DNA of 64,000 nucleotides from Paenibacillus sp. PL91 (GCF_012935325.2 NZ_JABBYG020000003.1:372001-436000); one strand, 5' to 3'; positions 8,864 through 17,301 are shown, counted from the first letter of the stretch. A program made the numbers and translations. Notes: generated by a model from the letters alone, not told the origin.

Positions 8864-9583
8864 TTATAGACCTTGCAGCAAGTAATATTCTTGCGTATTT
8901 TCATAGGCGCGCCGATTCTCCGGACGGTAGTTCAAGCAAAAATCATCATCCGTAACAGCCTCCGCTTCCAGCACCTCAATTTGAACGGGCACCGACGGGT
9001 ATTTACCGCTTGGATCAAGCGGGTTTGGCGTGTTAGACAGCACCAGCAGCACATCCATGTCGGTTCTCAGCGTTACAGCCGCGCCAGCCTGGCAATGCTC
9101 CGGGCTAAAATGCATCGTTCCCTGCTCATCGCAGAACACTTTGGAGAAAAGATTCACGACGGGAACCAAATCCCTTACGCCAAGTCCGTTTCTAACCAGC
9201 TCCACCGCAAAGTTTTCTTGTCCGCTATGCAGCCATTCATTACGCAGCTCTTGGTAAGTGGTCTTGCCGTATTTGGCATCCGTCGCCGCACGGCTCGTGT
9301 AGCCGCTTATCGTATCATGCCAGCCAAGCTGGTCGTCCACGATGCTGGCTAGCGACCTGCCGTTATCGCTCATGAGTATATTTCCTTTAGTTAGATGTGA
9401 GGTATGCTGCGCTTTTAACGAGTCCGGCATATTGTAGTGTTCCGTCAAATCCTTTGCATTGTATAAAAGCAAAGATACATTCGCTCCAGCCTCAAGCGCG
9501 GTGAACCGCAGCAATCTCCCTCGACTAATCGTTCCTGACCATTTGCCGCCCGGACGAATGGTTGTGCTCCAAATGCTGCTCAT
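8864..9583 (-). CDS. Urea carboxylase-associated protein 2 (DUF1989), likely carboxyguanidine deiminase subunit
   Basis: This 239-residue DUF1989 protein is the first gene of the riboswitch-controlled operon. Motifs include GRLLRFTALEAGANVSLLLY near the N-terminus, GWHDTISGYTSRA and NLFSKV. It is homologous to the neighbouring 216-residue protein, and the two likely form one heteromeric deiminase. The start is set at ATG 9583, where GAGGGGGA lies at good distance. The longer frame to 9691 would read through the riboswitch terminator stem, so its N-terminal 36 residues are rejected. The 5' leader carries the guanidine-I aptamer and terminator. Confidence 0.85.
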   Translation of the reverse strand: MSSIWSTTIRPGGKWSGTISRGRLLRFTALEAGANVSLLLYNAKDLTEHYNMPDSLKAQHTSHLTKGNILMSDNGRSLASIVDDQLGWHDTISGYTSRAATDAKYGKTTYQELRNEWLHSGQENFAVELVRNGLGVRDLVPVVNLFSKVFCDEQGTMHFSPEHCQAGAAVTLRTDMDVLLVLSNTPNPLDPSGKYPSVPVQIEVLEAEAVTDDDFCLNYRPENRRAYENTQEYYLLQGL

Positions 9584-9611
9584 CCTTGTTTCCCCCTCAA
9601 AAAATGTTGGT

Positions 9612-9654
9612 CTTAAAAATAAAGAAAGCCCGGGAGAGTAATCTCCCAGGCTTT
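9612..9654 (-). terminator. Expression-platform terminator of riboswitch 1
   Basis: Stem AAAGCC-GGGAGA / TCTCCC-GGCTTT (9625-9637 with 9642-9654), four-base loop, then a T-rich run CTTTATTTTT on the minus strand. The 5' arm of the stem is also the conserved 3' end of the aptamer (AAAGCCTGGGAGA). Ligand binding should therefore compete with terminator formation, giving an ON switch. Confidence 0.88.
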
Positions 9655-9815
9655 TATCCTTCCGTGTACTATAGCGGTTTGGGTTATCCAATAACCACCC
9701 CTGCTATATGCCGTCTCTCGGACCAGACCTGCTCCATGCTGACGATTCATTTCCATGTTCGGAAATCGTCAGCCGTCTTCAGCGGAACCCTAGACAGCTC
9801 TTCGTCCTCAATGGC
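9642..9815 (-). ncRNA. Guanidine-I (ykkC class) riboswitch 1
   Basis: Conserved blocks of the guanidine-I aptamer are present in order on the minus strand: TCTAGGGTTCCG (near 9783-9795), CTGGTCCGAGAGACGGC (near 9711-9728), ACACGGAAGGATAAAAGCC and GGGAGA (9642-9665). A variable hairpin occupies the segment near 9740-9770. It lies between a GlnR-box promoter and the DUF1989/carboxylase/allophanate hydrolase operon. The mechanism is likely transcription antitermination by free guanidinium. The 5' boundary is approximate. Confidence 0.95.
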
Positions 9816-9863
9816 AATCATGAGAACCTATATGTTGTTGTGAAGTTTCCTGACGTTAAACGG

Positions 9864-9893
9864 AGTATAATCGCGTTCAACTAACCTTGTCAA
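9864..9893 (-). promoter_or_regulatory. Sigma-A-like promoter of the guanidine catabolic operon
   Basis: On the minus strand, -35 TTGACA (9888-9893), 18-base spacer and -10 TATACT (9864-9869). Transcription would begin near 9857 and run into riboswitch 1. Confidence 0.75.
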
Positions 9894-9899
9894 TATTTA

Positions 9900-9916
9900 T
9901 GTTAGGTATTATTACG
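9900..9916. promoter_or_regulatory. GlnR/TnrA-like box, copy 1 (one mismatch)
   Basis: TGTTAGGTATTATTACG matches the GlnR/TnrA half-site pattern TGTNA-N7-TNACA except for the last base. Its centre is about 51 bases upstream of the predicted start, the position from which TnrA activates in Bacillus. The same box, one base better, sits at the same spacing before the transporter promoter. Confidence 0.6.
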
Positions 9917-9922
9917 TTAACC

Positions 9923-10723
9923 TTAAGCCCAAGGGAACAGGCGTCGATTTAGAAAGGCAAACACCCGATCGCTTACAAGACCGAGCAAGCCGATGACGAT
10001 AATGCCGACAAAGATTTCATCGGTATTCAGAAACCGCTGTGCCTTCATAATCTGATAGCCCAGTCCGCTGCTTACGGCTACGAGCTCCGCTACTACAAGA
10101 TAAGTCCACGCCCAGCCTAGAATGAGACGAAGCGTATTCATGAGCTGAGGCTGGATGGCCGGTATGATAACCGTCTCAATCGCCTTCCATCTCGTTGCTC
10201 CGAGCGTAAACGAAGCATGCAGCAGGTCATGCGATACGCGCCTAGTAATATCCGAGACCATCAGCACCAGCTGGAAGAAGCAGCCGATAAAAATTAACAG
10301 CACCTTAGCCCATTCTCCGATGCCCGCCCATACCATAATGAGCGGAATGAAGGCTACCGCCGGCATATAGCGGATAAATTCCATCGGCGGCTCTACGAAA
10401 GCTTCGCCGTACTTAAACGTGCCGGCAAACACTCCGATTGGTATGGCGATCACGCAGGCCAGCAAAAAGCCGGCTGTAACCCTGAATACGCTAATGCCGA
10501 TATGCCCCCAATACTCTGGGCTGCCGAGATTTAGTAGGAGCTGAACGAGCACGGCATGCGGCTTCGGCAGGAAAATCGGACTAACCGTTTCGGTATAGCT
10601 GAGCAGCGACCAAACGCCAAGCAGCAAAACGAAGGAGATACCCGCCGTTACGGCAAACGACCTCGGGCCGATGTCTTTGAATATTTGAAATTTATGCGGT
10701 TTACGTCGTAGTGGCGTCCCCAT
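9923..10723 (-). CDS. NitT/TauT-type ABC transporter permease, probable guanidine uptake
   Basis: This 266-residue inner-membrane permease of the SsuC/TauC/NrtB type has about six membrane helices. The first is near FAVTAGISFVLLLGVWSLLS, and the cytoplasmic EAA loop reads HASFTLGATRWKAIETVIIP. Such permeases import small nitrogen or sulfur compounds together with a lipoprotein and an ATPase. It starts six bases after the binding-protein gene and shares its riboswitch-controlled transcript. The substrate is inferred as guanidine or a guanidine derivative from the riboswitch alone. No ATPase gene follows: the next element is the promoter of the second riboswitch. Confidence 0.88.
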   Translation of the reverse strand: MGTPLRRKPHKFQIFKDIGPRSFAVTAGISFVLLLGVWSLLSYTETVSPIFLPKPHAVLVQLLLNLGSPEYWGHIGISVFRVTAGFLLACVIAIPIGVFAGTFKYGEAFVEPPMEFIRYMPAVAFIPLIMVWAGIGEWAKVLLIFIGCFFQLVLMVSDITRRVSHDLLHASFTLGATRWKAIETVIIPAIQPQLMNTLRLILGWAWTYLVVAELVAVSSGLGYQIMKAQRFLNTDEIFVGIIVIGLLGLVSDRVFAFLNRRLFPWA

Positions 10724-10729
10724 CGCTTA

Positions 10730-11743
10730 TCACTTCCCTGCTTTATGATTTACAAACTGTGGATCCAGCAGCTCATCAACGCTATCAAGCTTATCGACCA
10801 TATCAAGCTTAAAGAGAAAATCCGCTGTTTTCAGACCTGTGTAGCTAAGCGATGTATACTCGTCGCGCTTCTCGAATGCTTTGACGTTATCCTCTACCCC
10901 GAATAACTTAATGCTGTCTAAGCCAAGCTTAAAATCTTCCGGTGTCGTCTCCGCTTTCTCAGCGAGCAGCTTAATCGCTTCTTCCTTGTTATCCTCGTAC
11001 CAAGCCAGTGCATCAAACCAGGCATCAACGATTTTTTGCACATCCTCCGGTCGATCCTTCACGACCGAATCACGGAACACGAGCAAGTCGGGAATGAGTC
11101 CCGGCGTATCCTTGGACGAATAAAGCACCTTGCCCTTGCCTTCCTTCACAGCAGTCGTTTGGAACGGCTCCCAAAGCACCGATGCATCCGTATTGCCTGA
11201 AATAAAAGCAGGCCCTGCATCATTCACCGTCATATTCACATATTTAATGTCCTTCTCGTCCATCCCGTTCTCGGCGAGCGCCGTAAGCAAAAGGAAATGA
11301 TCAACGGTACCGAGCTCCGTCGCTACTGTTTTTCCTTTTAAGTCTTTGATCGAATTAATGTCAGGTTTACTCACAATGGCATCTCCGCCATGGGAGTTAT
11401 CATTCACTAGAACAGCCTTTAGGCCGATTCCCTTAGAAAGAGGAGCCAGTGAATCGCTTAACGTCTGGCTGTTCGCATCAACCTTGCCAGCAGCGATCGC
11501 TTGGAGCGAGTCGCTGTATACCGGGAAAAACTCCAGCTTCACGTCAACGTCATGCTTCTCGAAAAACCCTTTCTCCTCTACCAAATACCACATATACCAA
11601 CCCGGCCAAGGACTAAGCGCAATCGTAATCGGATCATCCGAAGCCCCGCCCGATGTTTCCTTTGTTTGGCCGGAACAAGCAGGCATAAACGCCATCGCTA
11701 CAATAAGCATAACCATCAATGATGCCTTCAGTGATTTTTTCAT
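10730..11743 (-). CDS. NitT/TauT-type ABC transporter substrate-binding lipoprotein
   Basis: This 337-residue lipoprotein has signal and lipobox MPACSG with Cys23. The mature protein belongs to the SsuA/ThiY-like periplasmic-binding fold: PITIALSPWPGWYMWYLVEE at the start of domain 1, GFFEKHDVDVKLEFFP, and KGKTVATELGTVDHFLL. It would capture substrate outside the membrane and deliver it to the permease encoded next. It is the first gene after riboswitch 2, with a GGGGAG site before the ATG. Guanidine or a related compound is the most likely substrate by regulatory context; no binding residue can be assigned from sequence alone. Confidence 0.88.
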   Translation of the reverse strand: MKKSLKASLMVMLIVAMAFMPACSGQTKETSGGASDDPITIALSPWPGWYMWYLVEEKGFFEKHDVDVKLEFFPVYSDSLQAIAAGKVDANSQTLSDSLAPLSKGIGLKAVLVNDNSHGGDAIVSKPDINSIKDLKGKTVATELGTVDHFLLLTALAENGMDEKDIKYVNMTVNDAGPAFISGNTDASVLWEPFQTTAVKEGKGKVLYSSKDTPGLIPDLLVFRDSVVKDRPEDVQKIVDAWFDALAWYEDNKEEAIKLLAEKAETTPEDFKLGLDSIKLFGVEDNVKAFEKRDEYTSLSYTGLKTADFLFKLDMVDKLDSVDELLDPQFVNHKAGK

Positions 11744-11784
11744 TACTCCCCACTCCCGTCATTTTTTTAGCGCCTAAAAAGCCC

Positions 11785-11828
11785 TATAAAAAAAACAAAA
11801 GCCAGGGAGAGTGATCTCCCAGGCTTTT
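11785..11828 (-). terminator. Expression-platform terminator of riboswitch 2
   Basis: Stem AAAAGCC-GGGAGA / TCTCCC-GGCTTTT (11797-11810 with 11815-11828) and a long T run on the minus strand (GTTTTTTTTATAG). As in copy 1, its 5' arm is the 3' end of the aptamer. Confidence 0.88.
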
Positions 11829-11965
11829 ATCCTTCCGTGTTATATAGATGAGCGGGTGTTCCCCTTCTCCTCTATACGCCGTCTCTTGGACCAGACTTAA
11901 CCACTTGCCGAACGCATTCTTGATGCGCCGAGTCATCGTTAACGGAACCCTAGACTGCTAGCTGC
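11815..11965 (-). ncRNA. Guanidine-I (ykkC class) riboswitch 2
   Basis: Minus-strand blocks are GTCTAGGGTTCCG (near 11943-11956), CTGGTCCAAGAGACGGCGTATAG (near 11875-11897), and ACACGGAAGGATAAAAGCC with GGGAGA (11815-11841). It differs from copy 1 mainly in the variable stems and by one base in the GAGAG block (AAGAG). It controls the binding protein and permease genes, so uptake and catabolism are sensed separately by two aptamers. The 5' boundary is approximate. Confidence 0.95.
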
Positions 11966-12025
11966 TCTCATCAATAAGGATTGAGAGCCGATATTCTTTT
12001 GTCACAAAACCTTACGTTTAACCGA

Positions 12026-12055
12026 ATTATAGTGCGGAACGTACGGATGTGTCAA
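12026..12055 (-). promoter_or_regulatory. Sigma-A promoter of the transporter operon
   Basis: On the minus strand, perfect -35 TTGACA (12050-12055), 18-base spacer and perfect -10 TATAAT (12026-12031). Spacing and flanking bases mirror the promoter at 9864-9893. Confidence 0.85.
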
Positions 12056-12061
12056 TAAGCA

Positions 12062-12078
12062 TGTTAGGTTTTATTACA
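12062..12078. promoter_or_regulatory. GlnR/TnrA-like box, copy 2 (perfect half-sites)
   Basis: TGTTAGGTTTTATTACA fits TGTNA-N7-TNACA exactly, including the AT-rich centre. It lies seven bases upstream of the -35 element, centred near -51, the same geometry as copy 1 at 9900-9916. It suggests activation under nitrogen limitation, on top of guanidine sensing by the leader RNA. Confidence 0.7.
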
Positions 12079-12095
12079 TATAGTTTAAAAGATAC

Positions 12096-12125
12096 GAAAA
12101 AAAACGTCCTATTTCAAATAGGACG
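12096..12125 (-). terminator. Terminator overlapping the sensor kinase stop codon
   Basis: Stem CGTCCTAT/ATAGGACG (12105-12125) encloses the TGA stop (12114-12116) in its loop region. It is followed by a T run (12096-12104) on the minus strand. Confidence 0.8.
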
Positions 12126-13892
12126 CTCTGATTGGCTTGCATTCGTTTTTGCCGGAATGGTTATACATATTGACGTACCGATACCTCTTTTGCTAACAAT
12201 CGTGACGCCATACTCTGCGCCAAAATGAAGTCTGATTCGCCCGTCAACATTACGAATGCCATAGCCGACATTCAAGCTCTCTACTGGATCGGACAGCTGG
12301 CGCAGCACTTCGGGGTGAATGCCGACACCGTCATCAATGACTTGGAAGGTGATCAGCTCTCCCTCCAGCTTTCCAACGATCCGAATGTTGATCCGATCGC
12401 CATACCAAGCGTGCTCTAATGCATTTTCGATAAATGGCTGCAAAATAAGCTTCACGGTTGTGAACTTAAATAGATCAGGATCAACATCAAAAAACACCTG
12501 CATGCCGTCAGCAAATTTGGTCTTCTGTATGTTAATATAAGCGCTGACCTGCTCCAGCTCATTTCTAATCGGGATAACGGTTCTTCCTTCATTAAGCGAC
12601 AGCCGATAAAATTTCGCAAGATCGAGCACCATCCGCTGCAGTTTATCGACCTCGCCAAACTTAGCCAAGCGGCTGATCGAAGAGAGCGTATTGTACAAGA
12701 AGTGAGGATTTATTTGTGCTTGCAGCGATTCTAGCTCTGCTTCCTTTTTCTTTATGTTCGTCATATATACTTCTTGAATCAATTCATCGATGTTCTGACC
12801 CATTTCATTAAGGGCAATGGATATGCGAGTAAATTCATCATTCCCCTTAAAATTGATGCTTTTCTGAAAATTACCTTCTTGGAACGAATCCAGTACGCGA
12901 ACGATTTTGGAAACTTTACGAGAGTAGAAACGGGATATAAACAGGCCCGCGAATGAAAATACGATGTAACAGGCCAAACAAATGAGTATCGTCCAAAACC
13001 TGACCTCTTTGGTCGCCTTCTCCATAATATCTGTTGGAACGAGTGCGACAAGATGCCAATTCAGCTGCGGTATCGGCTCATCAATGACCCAATAATTCGC
13101 AATTTTCTCTTCGCTCAGCGTCTCGCCCAGCTTATAGTCCGTATCGCCGGAGGAAAACATAATTTTGCGATTTTCGTCCATTGCAAAAATTTTGGTGCCC
13201 TTGCCGATTTTCTCGGAATCGACACTCTCGAGCAGATCCGTTAGCCGCAGGCTGATCCGAACAAAGCCAATTTCCTTAACTGCGATTGAATCATTCATAT
13301 CAACAAGCCTTCTCAGCAAGGAAATATGGCCAAATTTCGTGTCTCCTTCCACCTGCTTCCATTGCATCGTCTCACCGTATCGCTCTGTCGGATATTCCAA
13401 ATACCATGGCCTGTCCTTGATTCTTTCAATATGATACAAATCAAACAACGGCCCCTCCGAATTAAGCGGATCGGTATCTTTGTAGTTATGATAAATCTCA
13501 GGCAGCGTATTGTTATGCAAATAGATTGCGAGCCTTATCTTGTTGTTCGCCGCATCGATCGTCGTTAGTATTCTAGGGAGGAGCTGCTTCGTCGTAGCCT
13601 CGTAGCTAACCCAGCCCTCCTCATAACGGCGCAAGTAGGAAGCTAGATTGCTGTCAAAATAAAGCATGCCCGAAATGCGCGACATATCCTCAAGCTTGTA
13701 TTTGATATTATCCTTCATCTGCTCAAGCGTGCCGTGATTAATCTCGCGTGTACGCTCTTGGATGGAGTTTGTAAAGATCAAATTGGCTGCGTAGCCGACT
13801 AACAGCACCGGTATAATAATAAACAAGCTATAAGTAAGCATCAGCTTAATCCCGAAAGGAATATAACGATGCTCCTTCTTGTGGATGGTCAT
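12114..13892 (-). CDS. YesM-type sensor histidine kinase
   Basis: This 592-residue membrane kinase has a helix near 14-38, an extracellular sensing domain of about 250 residues, a second helix near 298-318, then HAMP and the PF06580-type kinase. The phospho-acceptor is His397 in QINPHFLYNTL. The ATP-binding region shows FIENALEHAWYG and the G box VGYGIRNVDGRIRLHFG. Its start overlaps the response regulator's stop by four bases. It would sense an extracellular sugar or the loaded binding protein and phosphorylate the YesN partner, which controls the CUT1 transporter upstream. Its last codons lie within a terminator hairpin. Confidence 0.92.
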   Translation of the reverse strand: MTIHKKEHRYIPFGIKLMLTYSLFIIIPVLLVGYAANLIFTNSIQERTREINHGTLEQMKDNIKYKLEDMSRISGMLYFDSNLASYLRRYEEGWVSYEATTKQLLPRILTTIDAANNKIRLAIYLHNNTLPEIYHNYKDTDPLNSEGPLFDLYHIERIKDRPWYLEYPTERYGETMQWKQVEGDTKFGHISLLRRLVDMNDSIAVKEIGFVRISLRLTDLLESVDSEKIGKGTKIFAMDENRKIMFSSGDTDYKLGETLSEEKIANYWVIDEPIPQLNWHLVALVPTDIMEKATKEVRFWTILICLACYIVFSFAGLFISRFYSRKVSKIVRVLDSFQEGNFQKSINFKGNDEFTRISIALNEMGQNIDELIQEVYMTNIKKKEAELESLQAQINPHFLYNTLSSISRLAKFGEVDKLQRMVLDLAKFYRLSLNEGRTVIPIRNELEQVSAYINIQKTKFADGMQVFFDVDPDLFKFTTVKLILQPFIENALEHAWYGDRINIRIVGKLEGELITFQVIDDGVGIHPEVLRQLSDPVESLNVGYGIRNVDGRIRLHFGAEYGVTIVSKRGIGTSICITIPAKTNASQSERPI

Positions 13893-15430
13893 GATCGTCT
13901 GTACTCCAGCGGCGTCATGCCGTAAGTTTCTTTGAATTGTCTGCTGAAATAAGGCAAATGTCGATAGCCTACGCGATCGGCTATTTCATAAATTTTCATA
14001 TTTGTCGTTTTGAGAAGCTCGCAGGATTTCTCCATTCGCAGCTGAATGAAATACTCGCTGAAGTTTTTTCCTGTTTCTTCTTTGAAAATCAAGCCAAGAT
14101 AGTTTGGCGATAGCGAAAATTGCTCTGCTAAATCTCGAAGTGTAATGTTATCATGCGTTCGTTCTTTCATGAAGTCGATCATTTGTTTAATCAGCTTCCA
14201 ATTTTTCTTGTGCTTATTCGCCTGCAGCGTCTCGGAGATTTCGTAAACTCTCCGTCTAAGCCATACATGAATGTCATTAATCGTTTCAAATTGCATAATG
14301 ACATCGTAATTGTTCAGCTCCATCCCTAGCAGCTGAAACACATTTTCATTCGTTCTTTGCAAATAATTATCGAGCTTCATGAGAATGTAAAGCGCATAGT
14401 TTCGCAGCGTAAATTTGGATTTTAAGTTTTTGGCTACCTGAAACAAATCATCGAGCTCATCATGAATACGAACAAGCTCATAACCAGACATCGCCCCAAA
14501 TAGCGCTTCAAGCTTAGCATCGAGATGCTTCACATCTTCCTTCTCTGCCTGTCTAACCTCGCCATGTCCGATTACTTTTCCTTTGCCGTAAAACATTTTC
14601 ATGTCAAGAGCTTCTACTGCTTGACGATAGGAGATCGTTACTTCGAAGATGGAGCGGCACTGCTCGCCGACTCCTGCCGTAATGGAGAACGTATTTTGCT
14701 TATTTACAAGATTGACGATTTGCTCTAGCACGGCATCATTTTCCGTACCCTCAATAAGTAGTGCAACTCGGGCTTTGCTTATTTTGCAAATCTGCCGTAC
14801 GCCAAGCTCCTTGCAGATCGATACAACCTTCTGCATCTCATTTGGAACGTTACGGCTCTCCTCATGCTGCTTCAAAGACATATCATCGATTTCGATAACA
14901 GCAGCATAACCAGGCCAACTGAACTGGTTCATTTCATACTCTTGATTCAATACCTCTATCGTCTTCTCACTGCTTGTCCCTTCCAGCAGCTGCAATAAAT
15001 ACTCATTCTTTACGATCGGCACCATTTGCCAATAGGCATCCTGCCTTACACGCTCTTGGTCCAAATCGTCGCGAACCTTAAGCAAGGAATCGATCAGCTC
15101 CTGATCGTCCATCGGCTTAAGCACGTAATTGACCGCGTTTAGCGACAATGCCTGCTTCACATAGCTGAAATCCTGATAGCCGCTTACGAATATGATTTTT
15201 ATATCCTTCGACATTTCGAGTGCGCGCCTCGCCAGCTCCAGCCCCGTCATATTAGGCATTCGGACGTCCGTTACGAGAATGTCTACCTTTTCAGCATCTA
15301 GCACTTTACAAGCATCAAAGCCGTTCATCACGCCAGCCACGACCTCCATTCCAAGGTCTTCCCAAGGAATAAAGGTACGCATGCCTTCCAAATCCAGCCT
15401 CTCGTCGTCTGCAAGCAATACTTTATACAT
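13889..15430 (-). CDS. YesN-type response regulator with AraC DNA-binding domain
   Basis: This 513-residue regulator has an N-terminal receiver domain (LADDERLD, phospho-acceptor Asp55 in VTDVRMPN, Lys in VLKPMDD). A middle region of about 250 residues links it to a C-terminal AraC/XylS double helix-turn-helix (about 410-513, ITLRDLAEQFSLSPNYLGLIF and VGYRHLPYFSRQFKETYG). It is the cytoplasmic partner of the YesM kinase encoded next. Together they likely activate the lplB-ytcP-lipoprotein operon directly upstream. A terminator at 15501-15537 separates the transporter genes from the regulator pair, so regulators are expressed by read-through or a promoter of their own. Confidence 0.92.
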   Translation of the reverse strand: MYKVLLADDERLDLEGMRTFIPWEDLGMEVVAGVMNGFDACKVLDAEKVDILVTDVRMPNMTGLELARRALEMSKDIKIIFVSGYQDFSYVKQALSLNAVNYVLKPMDDQELIDSLLKVRDDLDQERVRQDAYWQMVPIVKNEYLLQLLEGTSSEKTIEVLNQEYEMNQFSWPGYAAVIEIDDMSLKQHEESRNVPNEMQKVVSICKELGVRQICKISKARVALLIEGTENDAVLEQIVNLVNKQNTFSITAGVGEQCRSIFEVTISYRQAVEALDMKMFYGKGKVIGHGEVRQAEKEDVKHLDAKLEALFGAMSGYELVRIHDELDDLFQVAKNLKSKFTLRNYALYILMKLDNYLQRTNENVFQLLGMELNNYDVIMQFETINDIHVWLRRRVYEISETLQANKHKKNWKLIKQMIDFMKERTHDNITLRDLAEQFSLSPNYLGLIFKEETGKNFSEYFIQLRMEKSCELLKTTNMKIYEIADRVGYRHLPYFSRQFKETYGMTPLEYRRS

Positions 15431-15500
15431 GATGTTATCAGCTCCAATTAGGAAAACGCGATAGGTTCATTATGCAAAGAAAATAGCTCTTTATAAATGA

Positions 15501-15537
15501 AAAAACTCGGGTACACTAAAAATCTTAGTATACCCGC
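15501..15537 (-). terminator. Terminator between transporter genes and regulator pair
   Basis: Stem GGGTATACTAA / TTAGTGTACCC followed by GAG and a T run on the minus strand. It lies between the lipoprotein stop (15560) and the response regulator start (15430), and would reduce regulator expression relative to the transporter. Confidence 0.8.
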
Positions 15538-15559
15538 CGTTTTATAAAAAGCTATAAAC

Positions 15560-17224
15560 TTATTGCGCTTTCATTTTCGCTAGATTTTCCTGCCATTTTG
15601 TAGTTTTGAATGCAAGAAGCTTGTCATAACCAGCTGCTTGAGCATCCTTTTCCGCTTGATCTAGAATAGCTAGCACGTCTGCGTCGCTCTTAGCGAACAA
15701 TGCTTTTGCTCTAACTTCTAGGTAAAGATCTTCAATACGTTGACGGATAATGCCTTCCTCTGTTTCCGGCTGTGGATCAATGTTGATAAATTCCGTAGCA
15801 TTGGATTGCGTTTTCCACGTAATTTCACGTTGGTAACGAGTCGACCAGTTTTGCTGCTCTACCGGCAACGTAGCTTCGAACTTCGCTTTTGTTGTATCTA
15901 GGAATACGGTGTTACCAACCCAGTTCAGGTTAGTCGTAATCCCTTGAAGCTTCGCAAGCTCGCCTGCTTCGGAAGTGTATTTATCAGTGAAAATTGGTGT
16001 TTCTCCATCAGCTTCTACGCCATCCCAATAGATTCCTGGAGGTCCCCACATCAATGCGCTTTGTCCCTCAGCACCAGTCAACCAGTCATAGAAAGCAAAG
16101 ATTGCTTCTGGGTTTTTAGCTTTTTTCGTAATTACAGTTACGTTCCAACCTAGCATACCATAAGTTCCAGGGAAAATTTTATTTTTATCTAGGCCTTCTT
16201 TATGAATTGGCCAAATCATGAAGTAACCAGCTTCTGGATCGTTTTTCACGAGCTCAGCATGTGCTTGCATCGCGATTTCAGTCGGGCTTGCTGCAGCGAA
16301 TACAGCTACACGGCCAGTCATTACTTTTTCTGTAATTTGATCGATCGTTTGCGTCATCGCATCTTGCGTAATCAACTTCTCACGGAACAGTTTAGCCGTA
16401 TACTGCAACGACTCACGGTATTGCGGATCAAGGAAGATCGAAGTCAGCTTGTCGCCGTTAGGTACAGCACGCATACCTGGGAACTTCTGATCATTTTCTT
16501 TGAATGCGGAGTATAGGACGTCAAGACCTTGTCCATCTTTTGCAAGATGCGGCTCGTATGGAACGACGTTCGGATACTTTTCTTTAACAAGCTTCAAGTA
16601 GTTGTAAAGATCATCGGTTGTTTCCAGCTTAGGAGAACCAAGCTCCGTATAGATTTTTTTGTTTACAACATAGCCTGAGTTACCATTCGGCTGCTTTGTA
16701 TACCAGTTAGGGAACTGATAAAGCTTGCCATCCTCCGAACGAAGCATGTTGATGCCTTCTTCACCCAGCCATTTTTTCAGGTTAGGATATTTTTCGAGGT
16801 AGTCGTCAAACGGTACAAGCAAATCTGCGCTGCGCAATTTCTCTACATCTACGCGCTCTAGCCAGATTGCATCAGGCAAATCGCCTGTAGCGATCATGGT
16901 GTTCAGCTTCTGAGGAGCTGCACCGCCGGAATGAATCGGTTTGACATTAACTTTCTTTGTATCTCTTATCCATGTGCTTGTAATATCGCCACCCCATGTT
17001 GGCATTGTATACCAATCATAGTGACCATAAAGGGTAAAATCGAGCTGCTCCTTGCCTAGCTCATACACGGATGCAGGTTTGTTTCCGCTATTCTCTTCCG
17101 TTTTGTTATTAGCTGCTGTTTCTCCGTTGCCGGAATTACCGCTATTACCGCTGCAGCCTGCCAATAAAGAAACGGCCATAAAAGCGGAGACGATAGGGAC
17201 AAGAAGTTTACTTTTCGCTTTCAT
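15560..17224 (-). CDS. CUT1 ABC transporter substrate-binding lipoprotein (LplA-like)
   Basis: This is a sugar- or oligosaccharide-binding lipoprotein of about 554 residues. Its signal peptide ends in the lipobox LLAGC (Cys24 from the chosen start), followed by a Ser/Gly/Asn-rich linker typical of the LplA/YtcQ family. The start is set at ATG 17224, because AAGGGGA lies ten bases upstream; the frame from 17251 begins nine codons earlier without a clear site. It works with the two permeases encoded just upstream. No ATPase is encoded, as is usual for CUT1 systems that share an MsmX-type ATPase. The substrate is unknown. Confidence 0.88.
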   Translation of the reverse strand: MKAKSKLLVPIVSAFMAVSLLAGCSGNSGNSGNGETAANNKTEENSGNKPASVYELGKEQLDFTLYGHYDWYTMPTWGGDITSTWIRDTKKVNVKPIHSGGAAPQKLNTMIATGDLPDAIWLERVDVEKLRSADLLVPFDDYLEKYPNLKKWLGEEGINMLRSEDGKLYQFPNWYTKQPNGNSGYVVNKKIYTELGSPKLETTDDLYNYLKLVKEKYPNVVPYEPHLAKDGQGLDVLYSAFKENDQKFPGMRAVPNGDKLTSIFLDPQYRESLQYTAKLFREKLITQDAMTQTIDQITEKVMTGRVAVFAAASPTEIAMQAHAELVKNDPEAGYFMIWPIHKEGLDKNKIFPGTYGMLGWNVTVITKKAKNPEAIFAFYDWLTGAEGQSALMWGPPGIYWDGVEADGETPIFTDKYTSEAGELAKLQGITTNLNWVGNTVFLDTTKAKFEATLPVEQQNWSTRYQREITWKTQSNATEFINIDPQPETEEGIIRQRIEDLYLEVRAKALFAKSDADVLAILDQAEKDAQAAGYDKLLAFKTTKWQENLAKMKAQ

Positions 17225-17301
17225 CTGTTTAAAATCCCCTTTCAAGCTCATTTTTATATGTTCAAAGCTTTCGCTTTAAACTTCTTTTCATACTTTTCCC
17301 G

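Noticed and set aside
9584..9691. N-terminal extension of the DUF1989 protein
   Set aside because: It would translate the riboswitch terminator; a strong ribosome binding site marks ATG 9583.
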